Shown here: in pieces, positions 1 to 8,703 of the stretch | How the letters are laid out: every line of letters starts with the position of its first letter | Position numbering within the stretch: position 1 is the first letter of the stretch | Assembly: GCF_947495285.1 (NCBI RefSeq) | Contig: NZ_CANLXZ010000010.1 | Location: forward strand, 1-64,000 | Source of the DNA: an uncultured Nonlabens sp. | Lineage (GTDB): Bacteria; Bacteroidota; Bacteroidia; Flavobacteriales; Flavobacteriaceae | DNA length: 64,000 nucleotides | Direction of reading: 5' to 3' | Translations under genes and position numbers: made by a program | Notes under the pieces: generated by a model | Told to the model about the DNA's origin: nothing | Seen by the model: only the letters and a program-made list of their open reading frames with translations | The model's database searches: none

Positions 1-92
1 CATTTTATTTTTGCTAAATAAGCTTTACAGGCATCATCATTGGGTAGTTCTTTTATAAAGTTTAATATATCTTGACCCTCTATTTGCTGCAT
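1..92 (-). CDS. IS1595/ISXO2-type transposase, N-terminal fragment (cut by window edge)
   Basis: Thirty codons of an open frame start at an ATG at 92-90 and run off the left edge without a stop. The visible residues include ILNFIKELPNDDACKAYLAK, which matches the short N-terminal segment that precedes the zinc ribbon in IS1595/ISXO2 transposases. The zinc ribbon and DDE core must lie outside the window. I could not find a terminal inverted repeat to the right of the start codon with confidence. The family call rests on 30 residues, so it is only moderately sure. Confidence 0.6.
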   Translation of the reverse strand, partial: MQQIEGQDILNFIKELPNDDACKAYLAKIK

Positions 93-305
93 ATACTATG
101 TTTTAAAGGCGTTAATATACGGCAATTAAATGACTAACTCAAAAAAATAATTTTTAATAAGCTACAGTATAAGATTTTACATTTAATTTAAACAGAATTA
201 TGAGAACTCTATTTTGAATAAAATGATCTACATAAATTACTAAATCTCCTAAAATAATACTTAATCCACAAATATTGATTCACTTCACAAACCATTAAAA
301 ACTAA

Positions 306-345
306 AAAAGAGCTAACTCATTTATTAAAATGAATTAACTCTTTT
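306..345. terminator. Bidirectional intrinsic terminator hairpin
   Basis: The 18-nt arms at 306-323 and 328-345 pair at every position if two G-U pairs are allowed (AAAAGAGCTAACTCATTT against AAATGAATTAACTCTTTT). The loop is 4 nt, with A-rich flank on one side and T-rich flank on the other. It would end transcription of the minus-strand KAP operon and shield it from the insertion sequence on the left. Confidence 0.65.
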
Positions 346-348
346 ATT

Positions 349-376
349 GTGACCTCGAAGGGACAGAGTTCAAACT
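349..376 (-). other. Possible tRNA 3'-end-like fragment (relic attachment site?)
   Basis: Read on the minus strand, this stretch contains GTTTGAAC followed by TCCCTTCGAGGTCACA. That resembles a T-loop and acceptor end of the kind left at integration sites. No anticodon arm or complete cloverleaf can be drawn, so it is not a tRNA gene. The resemblance could be chance. Confidence 0.25.
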
Positions 377-435
377 TTTTGAAGGAGGATATTGGGTTAA
401 TAATCTCTAAATCAAACCATTTGAGAATTTAGGTT

Positions 436-2379
436 TTAATTCACTATTTCAATTCCATCAACTGCCTTTAGGAATTTCACTACAGCATTAGCAAATTCTT
501 TTTGATTTTCTTCTTCGTTGATAAATGTCCAAGCATTAGGCAGACGAGTATTCATTCTCATAACAACTGTATTGTGATGGTCATTCTTTGCTATTCCGTG
601 ATTGAAATCATAGTATTCAGGAAGTTCTTTATCTAATTGTTCCAAATTTGCTAAAGTTGAATTGAAGCGCTCTCTTGCTTTTATCGCTAATGCATCAGGT
701 TCATTTAAGTTAGAATCAAAACTTTTATGTGGAGCTTTTATAAAATACCAACATTCATATCTAGTTTCAATACGGTAATCTTTTGCTCCTGGATGAATAG
801 AAAAATCTAGTCTATATCTGTGCTTTGGCTTTTGTATGATGTAAGTCAAATTAGACTGAACTCTCTTTTGATTGTATTGAAGTTCAATCCCAGACTCTTT
901 AGCTAATGCTATTAAAGATTTTGAAACTCGATTATTTAAACCTTTTAAGAAATGTGACTTGTGAATTTCTTTAGGTTTTACTTCTTCAATCGTGTCATCA
1001 TAGCTAGTGACCGAGGCTACATCTATGGCATTACTCATTATATCTCCAACGGAAGAATCTTCTGAACTTCCAAGCGCTTCTTTTGCATTATCTTCTATCA
1101 GAGATTTAAGTGTATTAAGCAAACGTGAGATTTGCATAGCTCTAGTGCTCAAATAACTTTCTCTTTGACAAAGTTGATATAGAACCTGCTCCCATTCTTC
1201 ATCAAAATATTCATTCTTACTAAGCTGTTCTTTTAACTCTTCATCTAACTTATCAATCTTAAAAGTATCTAGTAACTGCTCATCCCAATTTTCAAAATCA
1301 GGATAACGTTCTAAAGCACGATATATAAAAGGATAAGATATCTGTATACTAAAAACACCTATGTTTATGAGTTGCTGAAAATCGGATGGTTTGTTTTCCT
1401 GTTCCACCGCATACATTACATTCTTGACTAGCGATAAACTATTCAATAATCGTTTTATAGCTCTTGGATTAGAGCCTACTGTTTGGTGACTTATTTCAAC
1501 AATAGATTTCCCTGTAGCTTCATCAATTTCTTTAGATTCAAAATAATTTATCTTTTGAAGCCCCTCTAAAATCAACTTATCAATTTTATATTGGCCAACT
1601 GGCATAGTAAAAGGTAACTGGATGATCTTTTCAAAGAATGACCTAAATTCTCTTTCATTTTGAGAAGTCTTTTTTCCAAACTTTGGTTCCAATCCTTTTA
1701 CAACTACATCATAATCTATTGCTAAAATAAAAATACAATTCTCTAGGTCAAAGATATTTTTAAGTAACTCTAATATTTGTACAGCTACTGGCGGATTTAT
1801 TCTGTCCAAGTCATCTATAAAAAACAAGAAGCCTTTTGTCTTTTCATCTTTATTTACACACGTATTTATTTGTTCTTGTAACTCTGCGTGTAAATCTCTT
1901 AATGAAGATTGTCCTGGGCTTTCTTCCCAAAGGGCATCTACTGCGTCTCCAGCAATTCCTGCTGTCGCCATATTTGTACCAGTCTTTATAAGACTTTTTG
2001 TGGCTGACATTAAGAATCGAGAAGCTTTCTTTTTTAATGCTTGTACATTTTGATTTTTATCTTTTTCTAAAATCGAAATAACAGAACCTATAACTCCTTG
2101 AATAATATTAGTCATCGTGGTGTATTCATCACTTAATAGTGAATACTCCCAAGTATTAACCCATATAGCCTGAAAGTTCTCTGAACTATCACACAAGTCG
2201 TGCTTAACAGAGTTCATCAAGGATGTCTTTCCACTTCCCCATTCGCCTTGAATAGCAATAGTTAAAGGGGTTTGTGCTGTATTTATAAAATTAGTTAAGC
2301 CATTTTTATAGGCATCTATCCCAAGCTGATCTGGCAATCCTGCTTTTTTAGGAACATCTATGATGCTTGAAGTAATCAT
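436..2379 (-). CDS. KAP family P-loop NTPase
   Basis: A 647-residue protein of the KAP NTPase family, often membrane-associated and common in phage-defence neighbourhoods. The Walker A motif GEWGSGKTS is at about 44-53. Walker B FLFFIDDLDR at about 184-193 carries the DxDR signature typical of KAP, followed by an alpha-helical region. A moderately hydrophobic stretch near 120-150 may touch the membrane, although it is weaker than the usual KAP transmembrane pair. The last 180 residues form a separate mixed domain that I do not recognise. The ATG overlaps the stop of the upstream 98-codon gene, so the two are translationally coupled. They are divergent from the Wadjet operon. The family call is firm; a defence role is inferred from context. 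Confidence 0.85.
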   Translation of the reverse strand: MITSSIIDVPKKAGLPDQLGIDAYKNGLTNFINTAQTPLTIAIQGEWGSGKTSLMNSVKHDLCDSSENFQAIWVNTWEYSLLSDEYTTMTNIIQGVIGSVISILEKDKNQNVQALKKKASRFLMSATKSLIKTGTNMATAGIAGDAVDALWEESPGQSSLRDLHAELQEQINTCVNKDEKTKGFLFFIDDLDRINPPVAVQILELLKNIFDLENCIFILAIDYDVVVKGLEPKFGKKTSQNEREFRSFFEKIIQLPFTMPVGQYKIDKLILEGLQKINYFESKEIDEATGKSIVEISHQTVGSNPRAIKRLLNSLSLVKNVMYAVEQENKPSDFQQLINIGVFSIQISYPFIYRALERYPDFENWDEQLLDTFKIDKLDEELKEQLSKNEYFDEEWEQVLYQLCQRESYLSTRAMQISRLLNTLKSLIEDNAKEALGSSEDSSVGDIMSNAIDVASVTSYDDTIEEVKPKEIHKSHFLKGLNNRVSKSLIALAKESGIELQYNQKRVQSNLTYIIQKPKHRYRLDFSIHPGAKDYRIETRYECWYFIKAPHKSFDSNLNEPDALAIKARERFNSTLANLEQLDKELPEYYDFNHGIAKNDHHNTVVMRMNTRLPNAWTFINEEENQKEFANAVVKFLKAVDGIEIVN

Positions 2380-2675
2380 TAGGCTACTTTACGGCTTATA
2401 CGTTTACCTTTTTTATCATAGGTTTCGGCATAGTTTCCATCTTGTACAGAAAAAGTTTCACCAGAGGCTCCTAAAAAACGGTCAAAATCATTCACAAATC
2501 TTGATAAGCGCTTTAGGTTTTCATCTAGGACTTCTGTGTAATTTCCCTTCTGTAAAACTACTATCTCACTTGAATTACCTAAAAATTCGCCTTGAAAAAC
2601 TGCTCTTTTTATGCGCTTTCCTTTTTCATCTAAGGTTTCAATGTAATTCCCTTTTATGCCAACACGTGCAATCAT
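2379..2675 (-). CDS. Small three-repeat protein paired with the KAP NTPase
   Basis: A 98-residue protein with three copies of one unit: GNYIETLDEKGKRIKR near the start, GNYTEVLDENLKRLSR in the middle and GNYAETYDKKGKRISR at the end. They are joined by two less conserved segments of about 25 residues. Each unit looks like a beta-hairpin ending in a basic patch, so a small beta-barrel or blade-like fold is likely. No enzymatic motif or membrane segment is seen. It is the first gene of a two-gene operon and overlaps the KAP start, which suggests a sensor, inhibitor or DNA-contacting partner of the NTPase. I do not recognise the family. Confidence 0.75.
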   Translation of the reverse strand: MIARVGIKGNYIETLDEKGKRIKRAVFQGEFLGNSSEIVVLQKGNYTEVLDENLKRLSRFVNDFDRFLGASGETFSVQDGNYAETYDKKGKRISRKVA

Positions 2676-2733
2676 ATATTTTTAATTAAATGGTTATCAG
2701 TTTTAATACGTTCACAAAATAAGAATTTTATAT

Positions 2734-2783
2734 CGCCATTTTGTGTCGTTTTATTTTTAAATTTATATCGACATACTTTGGCG
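2734..2783. promoter_or_regulatory. Inverted pair of bipartite operators, probably for the WYL regulator
   Basis: Two 15-bp sites face each other in the divergent intergenic region: CGCCA-N5-TGTCG at 2734-2748 and CGACA-N5-TGGCG at 2769-2783. All ten outer bases of one are the exact complement of the other. TTATAT or a close variant precedes both. They lie 33 bp before the WYL gene start and about 60 bp before the minus-strand gene, so bound protein could control both units. Long inverted sites next to the gene are known for WYL defence regulators such as BrxR and CapW. Assignment to this protein is inferred. Confidence 0.55.
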
Positions 2784-2815
2784 AGGTACATTTATAAATT
2801 TGAAGTATAAATAAA

Positions 2816-3727
2816 ATGGCAAATTATAAACTATTGAAACGATTGTCCTGCATAATGCATCTTGTAACGAGTAAAAGTGGTATTTCAAAAACTGAAATGA
2901 TCGACAGGTTATTTGCAGATTTTGATATTGACACAACACCTCGTACACTAGAAAGGGACTTGAAAAATTTGAAAGATGATTTTGGTATTGAGATTAATTA
3001 CAGCAGATCCATACGTGGTTATGTCTTAGAAGAAGACGAGCGTCAGATAAGTAGTTTTTTGAAGTTTGCTGAGTTTTCTTCCTTAGCAGAAATGTATGAA
3101 GAAGGAATTAAAGATTATAAATCTTTTAATAAATACATCATTCCAGATGATAGTTCAGATTTCACAGGGTTGCATAATATGGCTAGGATAGTTAAGGGAA
3201 TTACGCTTTCGCGAAAGCTAAAATTTACCAAAGAGAATTATTACAAAGAAACTAGAAAGACATATACAGTTACTCCATTGCGTTTAAAAGAATATTTAAA
3301 CAGGTGGTACTTAATTGCAGTTCCTGAAGGAGAGAACGAGATCCGAAACTTTGGTATTGATAGAATATCAGATTTAAAATTGACAGATACTCCAAGCGAT
3401 TTATCTCAAGACTTTGAAGCTCAAATTAAGCTGTATGAAGATATTGTCGGTCTTAATTACAACGAATCCAAGAAAGTTGAAAAGATAATTTTAAGTGCTG
3501 ATAATAAACAATTAAAGTATTTAAGGAGTTTACCGCTTCATAAATCACAAGTTTGTGTAGACGGATTAGATGGTAAATGGGGAGAAGCAATTTTTCATAT
3601 TAAGTCCAACTATGAATTTGAAACGCAAGTCTTGAAAATGGCAGGAATGGTAGCTATTAAAGAACCTATATGGCTGAGAGAAAAAATGAAAAACTACATA
3701 AAACAAATGATGCATAACTATGAATAA
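2816..3727 (+). CDS. WYL-domain transcriptional regulator
   Basis: A 303-residue protein. It has an N-terminal winged helix (about 5-70, including TPRTLERDLKNL), a WYL domain (about 130-215, with the core YLNRWYLIAVPEGENEIRNF) and a C-terminal WCX-like domain (about 225-300). WYL proteins bind nucleic-acid-derived ligands and commonly repress defence operons such as BREX and CBASS. Here it is the first gene of the operon that leads through two nucleases into jetABCD, and its stop overlaps the next start by 8 nt. The paired CGACA-N5-TGGCG sites just upstream suggest autoregulation. It carries one copy of the 14-bp palindrome, translated as LSRK. Confidence 0.88.
   Translation: MANYKLLKRLSCIMHLVTSKSGISKTEMIDRLFADFDIDTTPRTLERDLKNLKDDFGIEINYSRSIRGYVLEEDERQISSFLKFAEFSSLAEMYEEGIKDYKSFNKYIIPDDSSDFTGLHNMARIVKGITLSRKLKFTKENYYKETRKTYTVTPLRLKEYLNRWYLIAVPEGENEIRNFGIDRISDLKLTDTPSDLSQDFEAQIKLYEDIVGLNYNESKKVEKIILSADNKQLKYLRSLPLHKSQVCVDGLDGKWGEAIFHIKSNYEFETQVLKMAGMVAIKEPIWLREKMKNYIKQMMHNYE
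3205..3218. repeat. GCTTTCGCGAAAGC palindrome, copy 1
   Basis: Exact copy inside the WYL gene, read in the frame that gives LSRK, between the HTH and WYL domains. Confidence 0.9.
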
Positions 3728-4706
3728 AACTCCTAACTTATTTCAATGGGCAACTTCTGAATTGTCTCAAGATGCTTTTTTATGTTGGTTTATAGATTGG
3801 ACGCATCCAGCCTATAAAGGAGTTAATACTCTTCTGACTGATTCTGCGACAAACTTTATCAACCTAATGACTAATGGCGAAATCAAATCAATAGATAGTT
3901 TGACTATAAAACGTCAGTTCAAGAGTATTGATATTGTAATTGTAATTAACGACGAGCACGTAATCCTTATTGAAGATAAAGTTCATAGTAATGAACACGG
4001 TAATCAGTTATCCAGATATAAGAAACTCTTAGAGAATGAATATGCAGATAAAACAATTTACCCTATTTATCTTAAGACTGGAGATCAAAGTAGATACAAA
4101 AGTGCAAACGACAATGGATATAAAATTATAAGACGAAAAGACTTATTGGATGTTTTAGAGAAAGGTATTCAATCTGGTATTGATAATAATATTTATGTAG
4201 ACTTCACAAACTTTTTAAAAAGGAGAAGAAGTTCTGTTCAAAGTTACTTGAAGCTTCCTTTTGCAGATTGGCATTGGGATTCTTGGAAAGGTTTTTATCA
4301 AAATATCCAAAAGGAATTTAATGACGGAACCTGGGATTATGTACCACAAAGAAATGGTGGGTTTTTAGGTTACTGGTGGCATTGGAACTCTGGAAAGATT
4401 GATGATATCTATTTTGAATATTATCTACAACTTGAACATACTAAACTATGTATTAAAATATATGTAGAAGGAACTAAGGAGAATAAGTATCACGTAAGAA
4501 ATCAATTTAGACAAAAGCTATACCCATTAGCTGAAGAGCATAAAATTGACATTCATCAAAATGGACGAATAGGAAAATGGATGACAGTAGCAGCTTTGTC
4601 AAATGAGTATAGAGTAAAGAATAGCAGCGACTTTATTGATATGAGCGCAACGATAGAAAACCTTAAAAGAATTAATAATTTAATGAACGACTTAAAGTTT
4701 GACTAA
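3720..4706 (+). CDS. PD-(D/E)XK nuclease family protein
   Basis: A 328-residue protein of the PDDEXK_4-like type. The catalytic pattern is D71 (in SIDIVIVI) followed by E85-D-K87 (VILIEDKVHS), the usual D...ExK arrangement on adjacent beta-strands. A conserved QLSRYKKLL helix follows. The C-terminal half is rich in Trp and Tyr and may bind nucleic acid. It overlaps the WYL gene upstream and the DUF2779 gene downstream by 8 nt each. It therefore appears to be an accessory nuclease in a Wadjet operon, an arrangement that is not part of the minimal four-gene system. Its target is unknown. Confidence 0.82.
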   Translation: MNKTPNLFQWATSELSQDAFLCWFIDWTHPAYKGVNTLLTDSATNFINLMTNGEIKSIDSLTIKRQFKSIDIVIVINDEHVILIEDKVHSNEHGNQLSRYKKLLENEYADKTIYPIYLKTGDQSRYKSANDNGYKIIRRKDLLDVLEKGIQSGIDNNIYVDFTNFLKRRRSSVQSYLKLPFADWHWDSWKGFYQNIQKEFNDGTWDYVPQRNGGFLGYWWHWNSGKIDDIYFEYYLQLEHTKLCIKIYVEGTKENKYHVRNQFRQKLYPLAEEHKIDIHQNGRIGKWMTVAALSNEYRVKNSSDFIDMSATIENLKRINNLMNDLKFD

Positions 4707-6657
4707 ACCACGCTACCTAACTAAATCCAGATTTAAGTTGGCACTTGATTGTCCAACTAAACTGTTCTATACTAGAAAGAAAGAATATGAAGATTCTAGC
4801 GAAACTGACACTTTTTTAGAAGCACTTGCGCAAGGAGGTTTTCAAGTGGAAGAATTAGCTCGTATGGAATACCCAGGTGGCATTGCTATTCTTGGTGAGG
4901 ATTCGAATTATCAAAAACTTGCAGATAAAACAAGTGAGTTATTACACAATGAGAATGTTGTAATCTTTGAAGCAGCATTCTTATTTGAAGGGCTATTCAT
5001 TAGAACAGATATACTTGTAAAGCAGGGCAATAAAATCAAATTAATTGAGGTGAAAGCTAAATCTATAGATAGTGCTCATCACGATAGTTTTATCAATTCA
5101 AGAGGTGGTTTAGGTTGGTCTGATTATTTATATGATGTCGCATTTCAGAAATATGTAACCCAAAGTTGTCATCCTGAATGGAACATTACACCCTATCTTA
5201 ATCTTGTAGATAAATCCAAAAAGACTACTGTTGATGGCTTAAATCAACATTTCAAAATAGCTCAAAATAGCGATTTAAGAACAGGAATAATAACAACACC
5301 TGGTCTTACTAAACAGCACATAGGTGATTCAATTCTTTGTAACATTAATGTGGATACCGAAGTGAATTTAATTCACAATGAGAATCCACTTTTTGAAGCC
5401 CAATCATTTGAAGATTGTGTTTTGTTTTTTAGAGATAGCTATAAAAATGACATCCGCTTGGACACGCCTATCGGCAGGCATTGCAAAGGCTGTGAATACA
5501 GAGTTGATGATACTGATTCAGACGTTAAAAGTGGATATCACGAATGTTGGACAAATCAGTTATCGCTTTCGCGAAAGCGTATATCTGAACCTAAAAGTTA
5601 TGATGTTTGGAACTTTAGAGGTAGCGGAAATTTGTTTGAACAAGGAATTGTGTTTATGGATCAAATAGAACTGGAGCATATCAATATTCAATTAGAAGCA
5701 GATGCCATAAGTAATTCCGAAAGACGCTGGTTACAAATAGAGAAGACTAAACAAAGCGACAATACACCGCAGATCGAAATTGATGGGCTTCGTAAGGAAA
5801 TGAGTAATTGGAAGTTTCCACTAAATTTTATTGATTTTGAAACTACTGCGGTGGCCATACCATTTACTGCAGGCAGGAAACCATACGAGCAACTAGCATT
5901 TCAATATAGCCATCACATTGTTTTTGAAGACGGTACTATTGAGCATTATTCAGAACACCTTGACACAAAAATCGGTCATTTCCCAAATTTCGATTTTGTG
6001 AGAGCTTTGCGAGATTCTTTATCTAAAAACGAAGGTTCAATATTTAGATACCACAATCACGAAAACACGATACTTAATAAAATCTATGGACAGTTACTAG
6101 AATCATCAGAGGACGATAAAGACGCTCTTATTTCATTCATTGAATCTATTAGTCATAACACAGGAAGTTCCGCAACTACTTGGTCTGGACCAAGAGATAT
6201 GATCGACCTCTTCCAAGTAGTGAAAAATTATTATTTCCATCCAGAAATGAACGGAAGCTTATCTATAAAAGCAGTACTTCCAGCAGTCTTAAATACTAGT
6301 GAAGTGATAAAGAGAAAATATGTAAAACCAATAAGTGATATCAACCTAACCTCTAAAAACTTCCCACAAGAATATGTATTTCTTCAGTTTGAAGATAGAA
6401 AAGCGATTAGTCCATATAAGGCATTACCATCTGTTTATGAAAATTGGTCACAAGAACAATTAGATAATGCATTAGCAAACATAGGAGACATTGCAGATGG
6501 AGGAACGGCTCTAACAGCATACGCAAAATTGCAGTTTGAAGATGTGACAGAAGAGGAACGTGATGCACTTGAAAGTGCGCTACTTAGATATTGCGAGCTA
6601 GACACGCTTGCGATGGTAATGATATATGAGCATTTTAAAGAATTAATAGAATCATAA
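4699..6657 (+). CDS. DUF2779 nuclease-like protein with Cas4-like cysteine pattern
   Basis: A 652-residue DUF2779 protein. It starts with YLTKSRFKLALDCPTKLFY (Cys18). A RecB/Cas4-type nuclease centre follows at about 100-122: D104 in RTDIL, then E117 and K119 in LIEVKAKS. Cys264, Cys267 and Cys285 follow in RHCKGCEYR...HECW. One early Cys plus three later ones is the iron-sulphur pattern of Cas4 and AddB. A second region near 379-384 (NFIDFET) looks like the first motif of a DEDD exonuclease. So the protein may combine two nuclease folds. The start is set by the 8-nt overlap with the preceding gene. The next gene, jetA, starts 4 bp later. A role in processing DNA for the Wadjet operon is inferred. 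Confidence 0.8.
   Translation: MTKPRYLTKSRFKLALDCPTKLFYTRKKEYEDSSETDTFLEALAQGGFQVEELARMEYPGGIAILGEDSNYQKLADKTSELLHNENVVIFEAAFLFEGLFIRTDILVKQGNKIKLIEVKAKSIDSAHHDSFINSRGGLGWSDYLYDVAFQKYVTQSCHPEWNITPYLNLVDKSKKTTVDGLNQHFKIAQNSDLRTGIITTPGLTKQHIGDSILCNINVDTEVNLIHNENPLFEAQSFEDCVLFFRDSYKNDIRLDTPIGRHCKGCEYRVDDTDSDVKSGYHECWTNQLSLSRKRISEPKSYDVWNFRGSGNLFEQGIVFMDQIELEHINIQLEADAISNSERRWLQIEKTKQSDNTPQIEIDGLRKEMSNWKFPLNFIDFETTAVAIPFTAGRKPYEQLAFQYSHHIVFEDGTIEHYSEHLDTKIGHFPNFDFVRALRDSLSKNEGSIFRYHNHENTILNKIYGQLLESSEDDKDALISFIESISHNTGSSATTWSGPRDMIDLFQVVKNYYFHPEMNGSLSIKAVLPAVLNTSEVIKRKYVKPISDINLTSKNFPQEYVFLQFEDRKAISPYKALPSVYENWSQEQLDNALANIGDIADGGTALTAYAKLQFEDVTEEERDALESALLRYCELDTLAMVMIYEHFKELIES
5565..5578. repeat. 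GCTTTCGCGAAAGC palindrome, copy 2
   Basis: Exact copy in the DUF2779 gene just after the HECW cysteine, translated as LSRK. Confidence 0.9.
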
Positions 6658-6661
6658 TTGA

Positions 6662-8125
6662 ATGTTTGAAATAGAAGACATTAAAAATATATTAAAAGAT
6701 TCGCCGAGCATAAACTTACTTAAGTTAAGAAAGTTAGATGTAGTCGTAGCGTTTTTATATACTGCATTTAGTCAAGATAGAAGTTCTATACTTTCTGATG
6801 ATTTTCATAGAAGGCTTGAAGATTATTTAGATCATTTTGAAGTTGATTTCGATGAAGAAAGTGACATACAACAAACATTTGACACTAATGAAGTAAAGGC
6901 TAAGAGGTCTATCAAAAAATGGACTGATAGCGGGTTTTTAAGTAATTATTATAACGAGAATGGAGATATCGTGTATCAATTATCTCCTTATACTATTAAA
7001 ACCCTAAACTGGATAGAAACGCTTAAGAAGAAAGATTTTATAGGTGCGGAATCTAAATTTAAGGATATCTTCAATCAATTGCAAGAGCTAGTTGAGCATA
7101 CAAATGAAGACGTAAATAAGAGAATTAAGAATCTGGAACGAAAAAAAGCAGAGCTTGATGAACAGATTCAGGATTTAAAAATGGGTAAAGAAGTAGAAAT
7201 ACTTGAAGATTTCCAGATAATACCAAGATTTGAAAGACTTAACACTACTGCAAGAGAATTGCTTTCAGATTTTAAAGAGGTAGAAGATAACTTCAAAAAA
7301 ATTACAAATGAAATTTATCAAAAACACCTCGATAAATCTTTATCAAAGAGCGATGTCTTAGATTTTACTTTTGATGCACTTGATAAACTAAAAGAAAGTC
7401 ATCAAGGAAAAAGTTTCTATGCATTTTGGGAGTTTTTGATGGATCGTTCGCTTCAAGATCAATGGAAAGAACTTACAGAAGAACTTTACAGTAAACTAGA
7501 TGAAAAAGGGATAAAGAATGATGATACTTTTCTAAAAGGGATAAAACGATATCTTTTTAAATCAGGAAAAAGGGTTTATGAAGCCAATGATAAAATGGCT
7601 GAGAAGCTAAGTAGAATAATAAGAGAAGGGAATGCAGTTGACAAAGTATTAGTCAAAAATCTCATTCAAGATATCAAGAAGAGTTTATCCATAATAAGTC
7701 AAGATAGAATTAGTCCAGACCTATCTATGCAACTTGAAACTGGAATAGATTTTAATGTTCCATTTGAACGAAGACTAACTTACGAAAAGAAAGAAAATCA
7801 CGTATATCAAGTTAAACCTGAGCGAGCAGATAATGACTTTACCCAAGCTGATGACTTTAAAGATGTTGTCACTCGAAAAACAATAAACAAAAAGAAGCTC
7901 AAGTCTAATATCAAAAGTATTTTGATTAATAAAAATCAAACAACACTAATAGAAGTAATTAACGAAACTGGTGGTATTTCTGAAGGCTTACCAGAACTCT
8001 TTGGTTACTTTGAAGTTTTGCAAGATTTCACCCACGAGTTTAATGATAAACAGTTAGATACCGTATTCTTTGATAAGAAGCAGAGTAAATCAATACAAAT
8101 ACCAGAAATTATAATAATAAAATGA
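6662..8125 (+). CDS. jetA: Wadjet system protein JetA (kleisin-like, DUF3375)
   Basis: A 487-residue protein matching the JetA/DUF3375 family. In Wadjet complexes JetA is the kleisin that closes the JetC SMC ring. The N-terminal region (SINLLKLRKLDVVVAFLYTA) has the usual helical pattern. A predicted coiled coil (about 125-170) and a winged-helix-like C-terminus follow. Wadjet extrudes loops on small circular DNA and cleaves it, so it blocks plasmid entry. The stop overlaps the jetB start by 4 nt. Identity is supported mostly by the jetBCD genes that follow in canonical order. Confidence 0.88.
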   Translation: MFEIEDIKNILKDSPSINLLKLRKLDVVVAFLYTAFSQDRSSILSDDFHRRLEDYLDHFEVDFDEESDIQQTFDTNEVKAKRSIKKWTDSGFLSNYYNENGDIVYQLSPYTIKTLNWIETLKKKDFIGAESKFKDIFNQLQELVEHTNEDVNKRIKNLERKKAELDEQIQDLKMGKEVEILEDFQIIPRFERLNTTARELLSDFKEVEDNFKKITNEIYQKHLDKSLSKSDVLDFTFDALDKLKESHQGKSFYAFWEFLMDRSLQDQWKELTEELYSKLDEKGIKNDDTFLKGIKRYLFKSGKRVYEANDKMAEKLSRIIREGNAVDKVLVKNLIQDIKKSLSIISQDRISPDLSMQLETGIDFNVPFERRLTYEKKENHVYQVKPERADNDFTQADDFKDVVTRKTINKKKLKSNIKSILINKNQTTLIEVINETGGISEGLPELFGYFEVLQDFTHEFNDKQLDTVFFDKKQSKSIQIPEIIIIK

Positions 8126-8703
8126 GTTTAATAGAAAAAATACAGCCTTATTCCAAAGCAGTTGTGAGACTTCTGAAAGGCACGGTAAATAAAAAGGATA
8201 GTACCTGGCAAGATACATTACTTTATAAAAAAGAGATTGCTGAATATATTAGTGTAATAGGTTTAGAATTAATAATTCAAGAAGAAGATGGTTATGCATT
8301 TGTCAAGCAGTTCATAATAGATGAAGATGATAATACTTTAGGCTTAGTAAGCAGACGAGCTATAGGTTTTGAAGTTTCAGTTGTGTTGGTCATACTTCGA
8401 CAAATGCTCGAAGAATTTGAAAACAATCCTATTGAAATTCAAGGGACAATTAAATACATTCTTAAGGAAGATCTTAAGGCTGAAATAGAACGCTTCTTAC
8501 CTCAAAAATATAACACGGTTCAGTTTTTAAAAGACCTAGATTCTCATATTAATAAAATTATAGATTTGCGTTATTTAAAAGAGGTAAGCGAGAACGACGA
8601 AGAACCAAAATACATTATTCATAAAATCATTAAAGACAAGGTTTCTCTTGACATATTAAATGATTTCAAAAATCAATTAGAAGCCTATGTCGAGTCTATT
8701 TAG
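8122..8703 (+). CDS. jetB: Wadjet system protein JetB (KITE-like, DUF4194)
   Basis: A 193-residue DUF4194 protein, the small winged-helix KITE subunit of Wadjet. The conserved stretch FEVSVVLVILRQMLEEFE is seen near 90-108. It sits between jetA (4-nt overlap) and jetC (17-nt overlap), as in MukE-like gene orders. Size and position are typical for type I systems. Confidence 0.88.
   Translation: MSLIEKIQPYSKAVVRLLKGTVNKKDSTWQDTLLYKKEIAEYISVIGLELIIQEEDGYAFVKQFIIDEDDNTLGLVSRRAIGFEVSVVLVILRQMLEEFENNPIEIQGTIKYILKEDLKAEIERFLPQKYNTVQFLKDLDSHINKIIDLRYLKEVSENDEEPKYIIHKIIKDKVSLDILNDFKNQLEAYVESI

Larger units (their letters stand above)
93..435. other. Gene-free stretch between the transposase fragment and the KAP gene
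   Basis: AT-rich and without a convincing ORF. It holds the strong hairpin at 306-345 and a short tRNA-3'-end-like string at about 350-376. It probably contains the end of the insertion sequence on its left side. Nothing else was recognised. Confidence 0.5.

Noticed and set aside
349-376. Complete tRNA gene
   Set aside because: Only a T-loop and acceptor-like string is present; no D-arm or anticodon arm can be folded.
2360-2689. 109-codon plus-strand ORF
   Set aside because: Antisense to the repeat protein and KAP start; no family resemblance, explained by AT-rich codon complement.
2763-2948. 61-codon minus-strand ORF
   Set aside because: Overlaps the WYL gene start and the operator pair; both flanking genes are better supported.
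5378-5668. 96-codon plus-strand ORF inside DUF2779
   Set aside because: Out-of-frame shadow over the conserved cysteine region of the real gene.
4699-6657. Cas4 or other CRISPR adaptation gene
   Set aside because: The protein is three times the length of Cas4 and belongs to DUF2779; no other cas gene or repeat array is present.
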